DNA of 64,000 nt, taken from Monarcha castaneiventris obscurior (lineage: Eukaryota > Chordata > Aves > Passeriformes > Monarchidae). Both the position numbers and the translations under genes were made by a program. The stretch is from positions 682,001-746,000 of the forward strand of contig JAMPIT010000269.1 in NCBI GenBank assembly GCA_026261815.1. The letters run 5' to 3'. The first letter of the stretch is position 1. Every line of letters starts with the position of its first letter. The notes under the pieces are model-generated. The model saw only the letters and a list, made by a program, of their open reading frames with translations. It searched no databases and was not told the DNA's origin. Shown one piece after another: positions 1 through 10,200 of this stretch.

Positions 1-93
1 GCTGGCCGCTTCCAGGGCTCGGGGCCGGGCTGGCTGCAGGGAGGCCTCGGTGCATCCCCCAAAGCCAGGGGAAGAAAAGAGACTCAGGTGTCT

Positions 94-325
94 CCCACCT
101 CCTAAATCACCTTTCCCCCACCTCTTAAATCCTCCTTTTTTCCACCCAAATCCTCCTTTTCCCCTCCTCTTAAATCCTCCTTTCCCCCACCTCTTAAATG
201 CTCCTTTCCTACACCTAAATCCTCATTTTCCCCACCTAAATCCCCATTTTCCCCACCCCTTAAATCCCCCTTTTTCCCCACCTAAATCCTCCTTTCTCCC
301 ACCCCTTAAATCCCCATTTTTGAGG
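94..325. repeat. C-rich minisatellite, about 20-23 bp unit
   Basis: About ten imperfect units built on 'cccacctcttaaatcctc' followed by a T-run, on a pyrimidine-only strand. No stop falls in the +2 frame, so an apparent proline-rich reading frame crosses it. That frame is a repeat artefact. Confidence 0.85.
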
Positions 326-540
326 GCATCTCCGGGGGTCAAGGGCATTTCCTGAGGCCAAGAACCTCTCCCCAGCTTTGAGGACATCTCCCGGGGCCGA
401 GGGCATTTTCCCACCTCAGTCCCACCTCCCCAGGCTCCAGAGCATCCCCCACCCCCGAGGCCCCCTCCCCTCCATCCCTCTCCATCCCTCCCCATCCCTC
501 CTGACCTCCCTCCCTCGCTGTCCCCATCCGTGCACCCATC

Positions 541-700
541 TGTGCCCCCTCATTCCAGAGGAGAAGGCAGGACTGGGCTGTGCCATGGAATTTCCCATTA
601 TCCATGAGTTTATCCAGCCAAAACCCATCCGTGCCCCCTCACTCCAGAGGACAAGGCAGGACTGGGCTGTGCCATGGGATTTCCCATTATCCATGACTTT
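541..700. repeat. Tandem pair of a ~72-nt unit
   Basis: 541-612 and 631-700 share 'ccagagga.aaggcaggac', 'tgggctgtgccatgg' and 'atttcccattatccatga' with few differences. The second unit continues into the longer segment that recurs at 3356-3575. Confidence 0.85.
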
Positions 701-869
701 CCCAATCCCACATCCCGCCCTGATCCTCATCCCGATCCCACAGGGGCCCGGCGATGGCTCTGGAGCCGGAGCAAATCCCAAGTGCTCCCGGAGCCGGAGG
801 GGACAGGAACGAGATAATTCTCCTGCCAGGGTAATTAACCTGCCAGGGTAATTAATTAACCCTCCTGGC
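641..869. repeat. Duplicated pre-exon segment, copy 1
   Basis: About 229 nt that recur at 3356-3575 with small indels and substitutions. It contains the probable branchpoint (attaattaac) and pyrimidine stretch of the D2 exon. Similarity ends at 869, two bases before the end of the acceptor AG. Confidence 0.88.
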
Positions 870-871
870 AG

Positions 872-1220
872 GAATGGACCCGGCCACCACCTCCAGGAGC
901 AACCACTGCCTGGACGCGGCCAAAGCCTGCAACCTCAACGACAATTGCAAGCGCCTGCGCTCGGGCTACATCTCCACCTGCAACCGGGAGCTGTCGGCCG
1001 CCGAGCCCTGCAGCCGCCGCAAGTGCCACAAAGCCCTGCGCCAGTTCTTCGACCGCGTGCCCGGCGAGTTCACCTTCCGCCTGCTCTTCTGCTCCTGCAA
1101 GGACCCGGCGTGCGCCGAGCGCCGCCGCCAGACCATCGTCCCCTCCTGCTCCTACGAGGACAAGGAGAAGCCCAACTGCCTGGACCTGCGTGGTGCCTGC
1201 CGGACGGATCATCTCTGCAG
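872..1220 (+). CDS. GFRA2: GFRA2 exon coding domain D2 (probably exon 4)
   Basis: 349-nt internal exon. The acceptor is ctggcag with AG at 870-871. The first two bases (GA) complete a split codon, then ATG GAC CCG reads [12 protein letters not shown], which matches the mammalian ...DP.VSTKSNHC linker as I recall it, so this ATG is an internal methionine and not a start. It encodes about 115 residues with 13 cysteines. The exon ends with AG at 1219-1220 and donor gtaaat at 1221; AG joins A of the next exon to give Arg ([10 protein letters not shown]). By family knowledge D2 carries the main ligand-binding surface, including the RRRQT region. Read-through past the donor meets TAA at 1222-1224 at once. 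The polypyrimidine tract is weak (cctcctgg), with a branchpoint-like attaattaac at 851-860. The exon is flanked on both sides by duplicated sequence. Confidence 0.95.
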
Positions 1221-4200
1221 GTAAATGGGGCACCGGGGGGGGTTCTTCTGGGGTGGGTGAGGGGTGGTGGTGTCACCCCCTGGCATTGGGGTCACCCCCC
1301 TGGCATCCGTGTCACCCCTCAGGTATTGGGGTCAACCCCTGGCATTGGGGTCACCTGTGCAGGTAAAGGGGCACCGGGGGAGTTCTTCTGGGGTGGGTGG
1401 GGGTGGTGGTGTCACCCCCTGGCATTGGGGTCACCCCCTGGCATTGGGGTCACCCCTCAGGCATCGGTGTCACCCCTCAGGCATTGGGGTCACCTGTGCA
1501 GGTAAAGGGGCGCCGGGGGAGTTCTTCTGGGGTGGGTGAGGGTGGTGGTGTCACCCCCTGGCATTGGTGTCACCCCTGGTATTGGTGTCACCCCCTGGAA
1601 CTGGTGTCACCCCCTGGCATTGGGGTCACCCCCCTGGCATTGGGGTCACCTCTGCAGGTAAATGGGCACCGGGGGAGTTCTTCTGGGGTGGGTGGGGGTG
1701 GTGGTGTCACCCCCTGGCATTGGGGTCACCCCTGGTATTGGGGTCACCCCTCAGGCATTGGGGTCACCCCCTGGCATCGGTGTCACTGCCCTGGCATTGG
1801 GGTCACCCCCATGGCATCGGTGTCACCCCTCAGGCATTGGGGTCACCTGTGCAGGTAAAGGGGGCGCCGGGGGGGTTCTTCTGGTGTCGGTCAGGATGTT
1901 GGTGTCACTGCCCTGGCATTGGGGTCACCCCTCAGGCATTGGGGTCACCTGTGCAGGTAAAGGGGCACTGGAGGGGTTCTTCTGATGTTGGTGGGGTGTT
2001 GGTGTCACCCCTCTGGCACCGGTGTCACCCCCTGGAATTGCTGTCACTCCCCTGGTGTCAGCTGTGGAGGTGAGGGCTGCTTACGGTGCCCTCCTGGTGT
2101 TGGTGTCACACCCCCTGGCATCGGTGTCACCCCTCAGGCATTGGGGTCACCCCCTGGCATCAGTATCACCCCCCCTGGCATCGGTGTCACCTCCTGGCAT
2201 TGGTGTCACCTGCTGGAATTGGTGTCACCCCCTGGCACCGGTGTCACCCCCCTGGCATTGGTGTCACCTGGGCATTCTGTGGGCTTCTGCCATGGCCCTG
2301 GCATCCGTGTCACCCCTCCGGAATCAGTATCACCCCCCTGGCACTGGTGTCACTCCCCTGGTGTCACCTGTGGAGGTGAGGGCTGCTTATGGTGCCCTCC
2401 TGGCGCTGGTGTCACCCCCTGGAATTGGTGTCACCCCCTGGCATCGCTGTCACCCCTCAGGTGTTGGTGTCACCCCCTGGCACCGGTGCAAACCCACGGC
2501 TCCGTTTTCCCCGTGTTTGCCTCGGGAAGCGGCACCGGGACAATGCCCGGGCGAGATCCATGGGGCAGATCCCAGGAAACGGGGACGGAGCTGCACCCCC
2601 AAAACTTCCCCCGCTGCTTCCCCCTCTGGAAACGCAGAGCTGGGAGCTGAGGCTCCTGTTCCTTATGAAACCCATTCGTCCCAGGGACAGCCCCTCCTGT
2701 CCCCCTCGGGAACCAAATCCAGTTCCCAACGGCTCCAGCTCCCGCCAGGAGCGGGATCTTCGTCCCATCAGGGTGATGGAGTTTCCCAACGCTCAGCAGG
2801 GAGAATAAATGCGAGCTCCGGGTCTTCCTCCGGCTGCGAGCGGAGATGTTTGAAATGTGGGAATGTGGCTTTTTATCAAAAAGCAATCCGAGGAGCCGGT
2901 GTCCATGAATAAAAGATACCCGGGAATGGCAGCTCCCCTCCATCAGCGCGCTCCGAGGCGGAGGCTGCCGACGGATCCGCGCTCGGAGAGGGATAACGGG
3001 GCTGGGGAGGGCTGCTGAGCTTTGATTCCTGCAGGGAATGAAGTCCCCACACACAGAGGGAAAGTGGAAAAGGGGGAAGGGGCGGCTGGGAGTGTTCGTT
3101 CTGAGGGGAAAACGGGGTTTTTTGGGAAAAGCGTGGATGCTGCCGGGATGGGGGGGGTCTCGCTCTGGAAAATGCCCCAATCTGGGATTTATTTGTGTTG
3201 GTTTTGTGGAGTTTTGCTGTAACCTCGGGGTTTTTTTCCTCGAGATGGGGCATGGAAGCATTCCAAGGGTTTTCAGGAGAAAATCCTGTCCCATCCTCTC
3301 CTCTCTGGCATCTCCCCCTGGGAATGATGGGACATGAAACCCCTCTGTGTCCCCACATTCCAGAGGACAAGGCTGGGCTGTGCCATGGGATTTCCCATTA
3401 TCCATGAGTTTCCCAATCCCACATCCCGGCCTGATGCTCATCCCGATCCCACAGAGGCGAGGGCTCTGGAGCTGGAGCAAATCCCAAGTGCTCCCGGAGC
3501 CGGAGGTGACAGGAATGAGATAATTCTCCTGCCAGGGTAATTAACCTGCCAGGGTAATTAATTAACCCTCCTGGCTCAAAGCCTAATGAGGGAAAACCCT
3601 CTCTGCCAGGACAGGGCTTTCCAGGGGGATTTTTCCCGCCTGGAGGTGGATCCAGGGGCTGCTGCTCCCGTAGGACAAGAATTCCACCCCTAAAAAAACC
3701 CAGAGGAACTGGTGGAGAGGGAAAAATGAATATTCCAGCGTGGAAAAGAGCCCTTCCAGAGGTTTTCCTGGCTCTCTGTGCTGTTTTCCAGCTGCTGGGG
3801 TTGGACACCAGCCCTGTCCCCTCGGTCTCAAAGGTCACAAGGGAGCCACCAGCTGCTGCATCCTGCTGGGAATGGCTCTGGATGTGGAATGTTCCGGATG
3901 CAGGAGAGGTTTCACTGCTGGGGAGGACGTTCCCTGTTGTCCTTCCGAAGGCACCGAGGGTCTGGGATGTCCCTCCCTGTGTCCCCTCGAGGGCTCAGAT
4001 CCTGGCCAGGGGACAGGGATCAGCTCCCTGTGTTTGGAGTGCAGGATCCGGCTTATCCTGGCAAACTGAAATCCCGGGTTTTGCTCCTCATAAATCCATC
4101 CCAACCGCCTTGACCCGGCCACAAGTCCCGAGGGAGCTGCTCCAGAACTCCGGGAGCAGTTGAGCTGTGATTTGCACGGCTCTTTCCCAGCTTTTCCGAG

Positions 4201-7200
4201 CTTAGGAATCTTCTCCCGGCTTGCAGGAGCCTGACAAAGTCCGGGAGCTTTTTGTGGCTGATTGCAAGGGACAGGTTTTAGCTCCCGGAATACAAAAACC
4301 TTTGGCGAAGCACAAACCTCAGCGAAGGGGAAAGGGAAGGGAAGGGGAGAAAAGAGCTGATTTCAGCAGCTGCAGCTCGCTGGATTTTTCATCTTGCATC
4401 AGCAAGTCGGGAACACAAATAATCTGCTCTTACACGCTCCAGTGGTGCCGGGGCCGGAGAAATTCCCAGCCTCCACTGGCTGCAGCTCCTCAGCATCCAA
4501 AGTGGGCACGTTGGGTCATTCCCCGGATTTTTTTTTTAATTTTATTTTTTATCCCGGTTTTTGGTGTGTTTAAAGCCAAGGATGCTCCCTTTCCTGGGAT
4601 ATTTGTGCGCCAAGGATTTTGGCCGGGGTTGGGCTGGAGCTCCTCAGCAGCCAAAGTGGGGATTTGGGGTCATTTCCCTGGATTTTTATCCCGGTTTTTG
4701 GTGTGTTTAAAGCTGTGGGGGCTCCTAGGATATTTGTGCGTCAAGGATTTTGGCTGGAGTTCCTCAGCATCCAAAGTGGGGATTTGGGGTCATTTTCCCC
4801 AATTTTTATCCCTGTTTTTTGTGTGGTTAAAGCTGTGGGGGCATCGGGGATGCTCCCAGGATATTTGTGCATCAAGGATTTTGGCCGGGGTTGGGCTGGA
4901 GCTCCTCAGCATCCTCACTTTGGATGTTGGGTCATTTCCCTGGATTTTTATCCCTGTTTTTGGTGTGTTTAAAGCCATGGGGGCATCGGGGATGCTCCCA
5001 GGATATTTTTGGCTGGAGCTCCTCAGCATCTGAAGTGGAGATTTGGGGTCATTTTCCCGAATTTTTATCCCTGTTTTTGGTGTGTTTAAAGCCGTGGCGG
5101 GGCTCAGGGATGCTCCTAGGATATTTGTGCATCAAGGATTTTGGCTGGAGCTCCTCAGCATCCCAAGTGGGGATTTGGGGTCATTTTCCCTGATTTTTAT
5201 CCCTGTTTTTGGTGTGTTTAAATCTGTGGGAGGGTGGGTCAGGGACGCTCCCCCTCATCCAAGATTTTGGCTGGGGTCAGTCTGGAGCTCCTCAGCACCC
5301 GAAGTGAGGATTTGGGGTCATTTCCCAGATTTCCTATCCCAGTTTTGGGTGTGTTTAAATCTGTGGCGGGGCTCAGGGATGCTCCCAAGATATTTGTGCA
5401 TCAAGGATTTTGGCTGGAGCTCCTCAGCATCCGAAGTGGAGATTTGGGGTCATTTCCCTGGATTTTTATCCTGGTTTTTGGTGTGTTTAAAGCCGTGGGG
5501 GCTCCCAGGATAATTGTGCATCAAGGATTTTGGCTGGGGTTGGGCTGGAGCTCCTCAGCATCCAAAGTGGAGATTTGGGGTCATTTCCCTGGATTTTTAT
5601 CCTGGTTTTTGGAGTGTTTAAATCTGTGGGAGGGGGGGTCAGGGACGCTCCCCCTCCCGGGATAATTCGTGCATCAAGGATTTGGGCCGGGCTTGGGCTG
5701 GAGCTTTGGCTCGGGAAGGAGGGAACGGGATCCAGGCTGGGCTGGGAATTGATGGAGCCCCAAACACGGGAACAAAACGCGGCTTTTCGGCCTTTGTTGA
5801 GCGCAGACAAAACGCCGCCCGAAATGGATGTTCCCTTGATAAACAGCAGCTCAACTTTCTCATTACTCCCTGTAATGAGAGCCTGTCTGGGAAGGAGCAG
5901 GAGCGGGGAAAAAAATCGCTCCTGGATTTAATGGGAGCTGCGAGAGCTCGCCTTCGGAGGAGCCAAACCTCCAAACCTCGCTCGGGATGGGGAAATGCAT
6001 AAAAATGTGTAAAAAAAAAATCCCCAAATCGGGCGGATTTGGGAAGTGGAGGGGCAGCACCGGGGGCTCCCCCACACCAGGAGGCGGCTGGGGGCAGGGC
6101 TCGGCTCCCCGAGGGCTCTTAGCACAAGAATCAGTCAATTCTTGCTGAATAATTAACTCGAGAGGCTTCCCAAGTATTGACTTAATGTGACAGCGAGTCT
6201 GTCTTGAGCCGGGCTTTGCTTGTGTAAACACAATCCTCCGGCTCGGCTTAGTTAGCAGCTCAATGGGACAGAACGGGCCCGCAATTAAAATCAAATTAAA
6301 ATCTTCGTCCTCCCCTTCCGCGGGAGCCTCGAGGAGGAGAAAATCCACCCAAAAAAACGCCTCGAGGGGGAGAAAATCCACCCAAAAAACGCCTCGAGGG
6401 GGAGAAAATCCACCCAAAAAACGCCCCGAGGGGGAGAAAATCCACCCAAAAAACGCCTCGAGGGGGAGAAAATCCGCCCAAAAAACGCCTCGAGGAGGAG
6501 AAAATCCACCCAAAAAACGCCTCGAGGGGGAGAAAATCCGCCCAAAAAACGCCTCGAGGAGGAGAAAATCCACCCAAAAAACGCCTCGAGGAGGAGAAAA
6601 TCCACCCAAAAAACGCCTCGAGGGGGAGAAAATCCGCCCAAAAAACGCCTCGAAGGGGAAAAAATCCACCCGAAAAACGCCTCGGGGGGGAGAAAATCCA
6701 CCCAAAAATCGCCTCGAGGAGGAGAAAATCCACCCGAAAAACGCCTCGGGGGGGAGAAAATCCACCCGAAAAACGCCTCGGGGGGGAGAAAATCCACCCA
6801 AAAATCGCCTCGAGGAGGAGAAAATCCACCCAAAAAACGCCTCGAGGAGGAGAAAATTGGTTTCTTTGGCATCTCCAGGGGTTCCTTGGAGACCTCCAGG
6901 GGCTCCTTGGACATCTCCAGGGGTTCCTTGGATGCCTCCAGGGGTTCCTGGACACTTCCAGGGGTTCCTTGGGCATCTCCAGGGGTTCCTTGGACACCTC
7001 CAAGGATGGCGACTCCAAACCCCCCTGGGCAGCTCTTCCCAAGTCCTGAGCCCCTTCTCCATGAGGAAATTCCTCCTGGAATTTAGGCCGAGAGCCTCAG
7101 AATGACGACAGAAATTCCCTTTTTCCCTCGAAGCAGCCCAGAACAGGCCCCTCCTCTCCCCACACAACTTTTCCCGGATAAAACAAATCCATCCCTTGAT

Positions 7201-10200
7201 CTTTTTTCCCCTCCCCTGTGAACTCCTCGCTCGATTTGGCAGCGGGTCACCCACAAAAGCCCAGTTTTATTCCAGCTTCCCTCATTCCTTCAGCTGCTCC
7301 CGTTCCCTGGGACTCTTTGAATTTACCTGCGAGCGTTTGAGGGGAGTTTTTTTTAATCTCAGCATCTCCTGGCTTCAAAAAGCTCCCTCTCCAGCAGGAC
7401 GGGAATGTCGGGAGGGCGATGCCCAGCGGGATTTTCGTGTCTCACCGAGTTTTTTCCGTGTTGTCGCAGCTTCCTGAACATCCCCAGCTCGGCAGGAGAA
7501 CGGGAACCGATTTTTTTTTCTTTTTTTTTCCCAGCTGTTAAATTCGCTTTTTTAAAAATTCCCTCAGTCCCCGTAAATTGCCCGTGAAAAAAAAATTCCA
7601 CCTCTGGAGGAATCCCGGCGTCTTTTCCATGAAATATTCAGGAGCGGGATGCTGCTGGATTGGATGGGAGCTGAGTTATCACCGCGGCTCGGGGGTGGGA
7701 GTAATTAGCACTCAATTAAGCGCTTAAAAAATCACAAAAAGAAAAAAAAAAGCCCAAACCGATCCCAAAACCTCCGTGTTTGGAAAATTTTAATGGCAAG
7801 AGCCCGAGGGGTTTTGGCGGTGCTGAATTCCTGCAGGAAAACAGGGAATGGGAGAGGAGTTGGGGGCGGGTGGTCCCTGCAGTGATGCTTAAAGTCCCCT
7901 AAATTTGGGATATGTGCGCCCGGGGTAAACGTACAGGTGCACAAATTCCCCTAAATTTGGGATATGTGCACTGGGGGTGGAAATGGAGGGGTAAAAATCC
8001 CCTAAATTTGGGATATCTGCACCAGGTGTGTGCGTAGGGATGCACAAATTCCCTTAAATCTGGGATATGTGCGCTTGGGATAAATGTACAGATACCAAAA
8101 ATCCCCTAAATTTGGGATTTATGCACCTGGGATATATTTACAGGTGCGCAGAACTCCCTAAATTCGGGATTTATGCACCTGGGATATATTTACAGGTGCG
8201 CAGAACTCCCTAAATTTGGGATTTATGCACTGGGAATACAGGTATGGAGTTAAAACCCCCCTAAATTCAGGATATTTAAGTCCAGGTGCGCCTGCAGGGA
8301 TCCTGGGAAGTGCCTGGATTTGGGAGCAGGGTCCATTAAACCTCGGGATCCTGGGGCCGCCTTTCCTGGCCTTCCTCTTGGACTTTTCCCCCAGGAATCC
8401 AAGAGGAGCAGTTTGGGATGGGAATTGGGAATCCAGCCCTCGGAGCAGGTTTGGGATGCAGGATGTGTGTGTATATCCAGAATTCATCCTTTTAATCCTT
8501 TTTCCACTCCTTTCGGGGTTTTTTTTGGGGGAGGGTTCTTAAGAAAATCCTCCCCCCACCCTCCTCTTCCTCCCCTATCCCTCATCCAGAGCTCTTCCCA
8601 ATTTTTCCAGGCCATCCCCACCTGCCTCCTCCAAGCTGCCAGCAGCAATTTGGCTCCGATTCCTCCTCGTTCCTGCTAAGATGGATTTGGCTCCTTCTCC
8701 TTTCCCTGTTTTTTTTTTTTTATTTACCCGGAGCCCTCAAAAGCCAAAATCCGCCAGGTTTTATTCCTGGCAGCGAATCCCATCCAGAGGCTCCAAAGCC
8801 TCCGTGTCCAACGGGAGGAGCGACATCTGCCTGGGATGTTCTGGAAGGATTTCCCAGCTGCCTGCTCATGGATTATGGAAGGAATAACATTTGCCTCGGA
8901 GGATGCTCCGGGCAAGGAGCGGAGCCCCGGGGAGCAGCGGTGACAAATTTTCCTGGCGCTCCGTGCTGAAGTCGCCGCGCTTCCTGCAGGGAATTGACGT
9001 CCCTTCGCCTCGGATTTGGGAAGAGAGGGAAATGCTGTCGGAAAGTTTTATTCCTCTCCCGCGGAGAGGTCGAATTCCTCCCCGGGAAGGAGCAGGTTTT
9101 TGGATTCCTGCCATTCCCACCCCGGAGCTGAGGTTTGGCTGCAAGGAGGGGGAAGTATCCCAAAAAAAAAAAATCCTGGAAAAGCTTTTCTGGGCTTTGT
9201 GCAAGGAGCTGAGGATCCACCCCGGGAATGGGGCAGGATGGGAGCCCCCAGAGCCTCCTGCTCCATGGGGATTTGTCCTTTTCCATGGGCTGAGTCGCAA
9301 GGAAGGAAAATAAACACGGAATCAGCGCTCCTGGGATGGGGGAATTTCATTTCTGGGAAGAAGGAGAGGGAGAAAATTTCCTCCTTGTCTCACGCGCCAC
9401 GGCAGAGCTGCAGAATCCCTGTTTTCCTTGGAATTTCTGCTTCATCCCCGTCCTTTCTCCTTCCCCATCCTCTCATCCATCCCCATCCTGGAGCAACCCC
9501 TCAAACCCGTCCCGATTCCATCTCTTCCCGAGGAGATTCCGGTTGTGCCGTTGCTGTTTATTGGGATCTGAGGTGCGGATGAGCACCGCCATTCCCAGGA
9601 TCCCATCTCCACCTCTGGAGCACTTGGATAACCCAGCCGGGAGAGCCTGAACTTCCCTGGAATTCCGCTGGAGTGGGGAGGTTGGGAATGGGGCACTTTT
9701 ATTCCATTTAAAAATCCCTGCCGGCCGCGGAGTCGCTCCGGGGTGGAACCGGCACTGAAATCCCGTTGTTTTCCCACTTTCCCTCCTCTCCAGATCCCGG
9801 CTGGCCGATTTCCACACCAACTGCCAGGCCACCTTCCAGTCCCTGACCGCCTGTCCCGGGGACAACTTCCAGGCGTGCCTGGGCTCCTACGCGGGGCTCA
9901 TCGGTGAGTGCCGGGAGCCGGGGTCGGGAAGGGCTTTTCCCGCCGGGATTTCATCCCTGTTCCCTGCTCCTCGCCAGGCTTTGACATCACCCCCAACTAC
10001 GTGGACGCCAGCACCACCAGCATCACCATCTCGCCCTGGTGCTCCTGCAAAGGCAGCGGGAATATGGAGGAGGAATGCGAGAAATTCCTGCGGGATTTCA
10101 CGGAGAACCCCTGCCTCCGTAAGGACCCTGCTCCTTTCCTCCCGCCCTCGCCCTGTTTTATCATTCCCAGCCTTCCTGAATCTCTTCCCGCTCCCAGGAA

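Larger units (their letters stand above)
1..871 (+). other. GFRA2 intron upstream of the D2 exon (partial)
   Basis: No coding match is visible in this stretch. It contains a C-rich minisatellite (94-325), pyrimidine-rich sequence (about 410-560) and a segment that recurs downstream (541-869). It ends in the splice acceptor of the D2 exon. The upstream exon is outside the window. Confidence 0.8.

Noticed and set aside
874..1224. ATG at 874 as the start of a short secreted-type protein of 116 residues
   Set aside because: It lies inside an internal GFRA2 exon; the residues before the first cysteine match the internal linker of the family, and the stop at 1222 is formed by the intron start gtaaat.
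1264..2650. Open frames through 1264-2650 as an extended GFRA2 exon or a new gene
   Set aside because: They are products of the 19-bp minisatellite, and the D2 exon has a clear donor at 1221 that joins correctly to 9794.
6325..6857. CRISPR-like array (32-bp repeats; also at 27265, 45110 and 55051)
   Set aside because: Units are contiguous with no unique spacers, and the sequence is vertebrate nuclear DNA.
5863..7254. 463-codon minus-strand and 280-codon plus-strand open frames
   Set aside because: Both are produced by the 32-bp array, which is open in all six frames; the repeat shifts frame every unit, which real coding repeats do not do.
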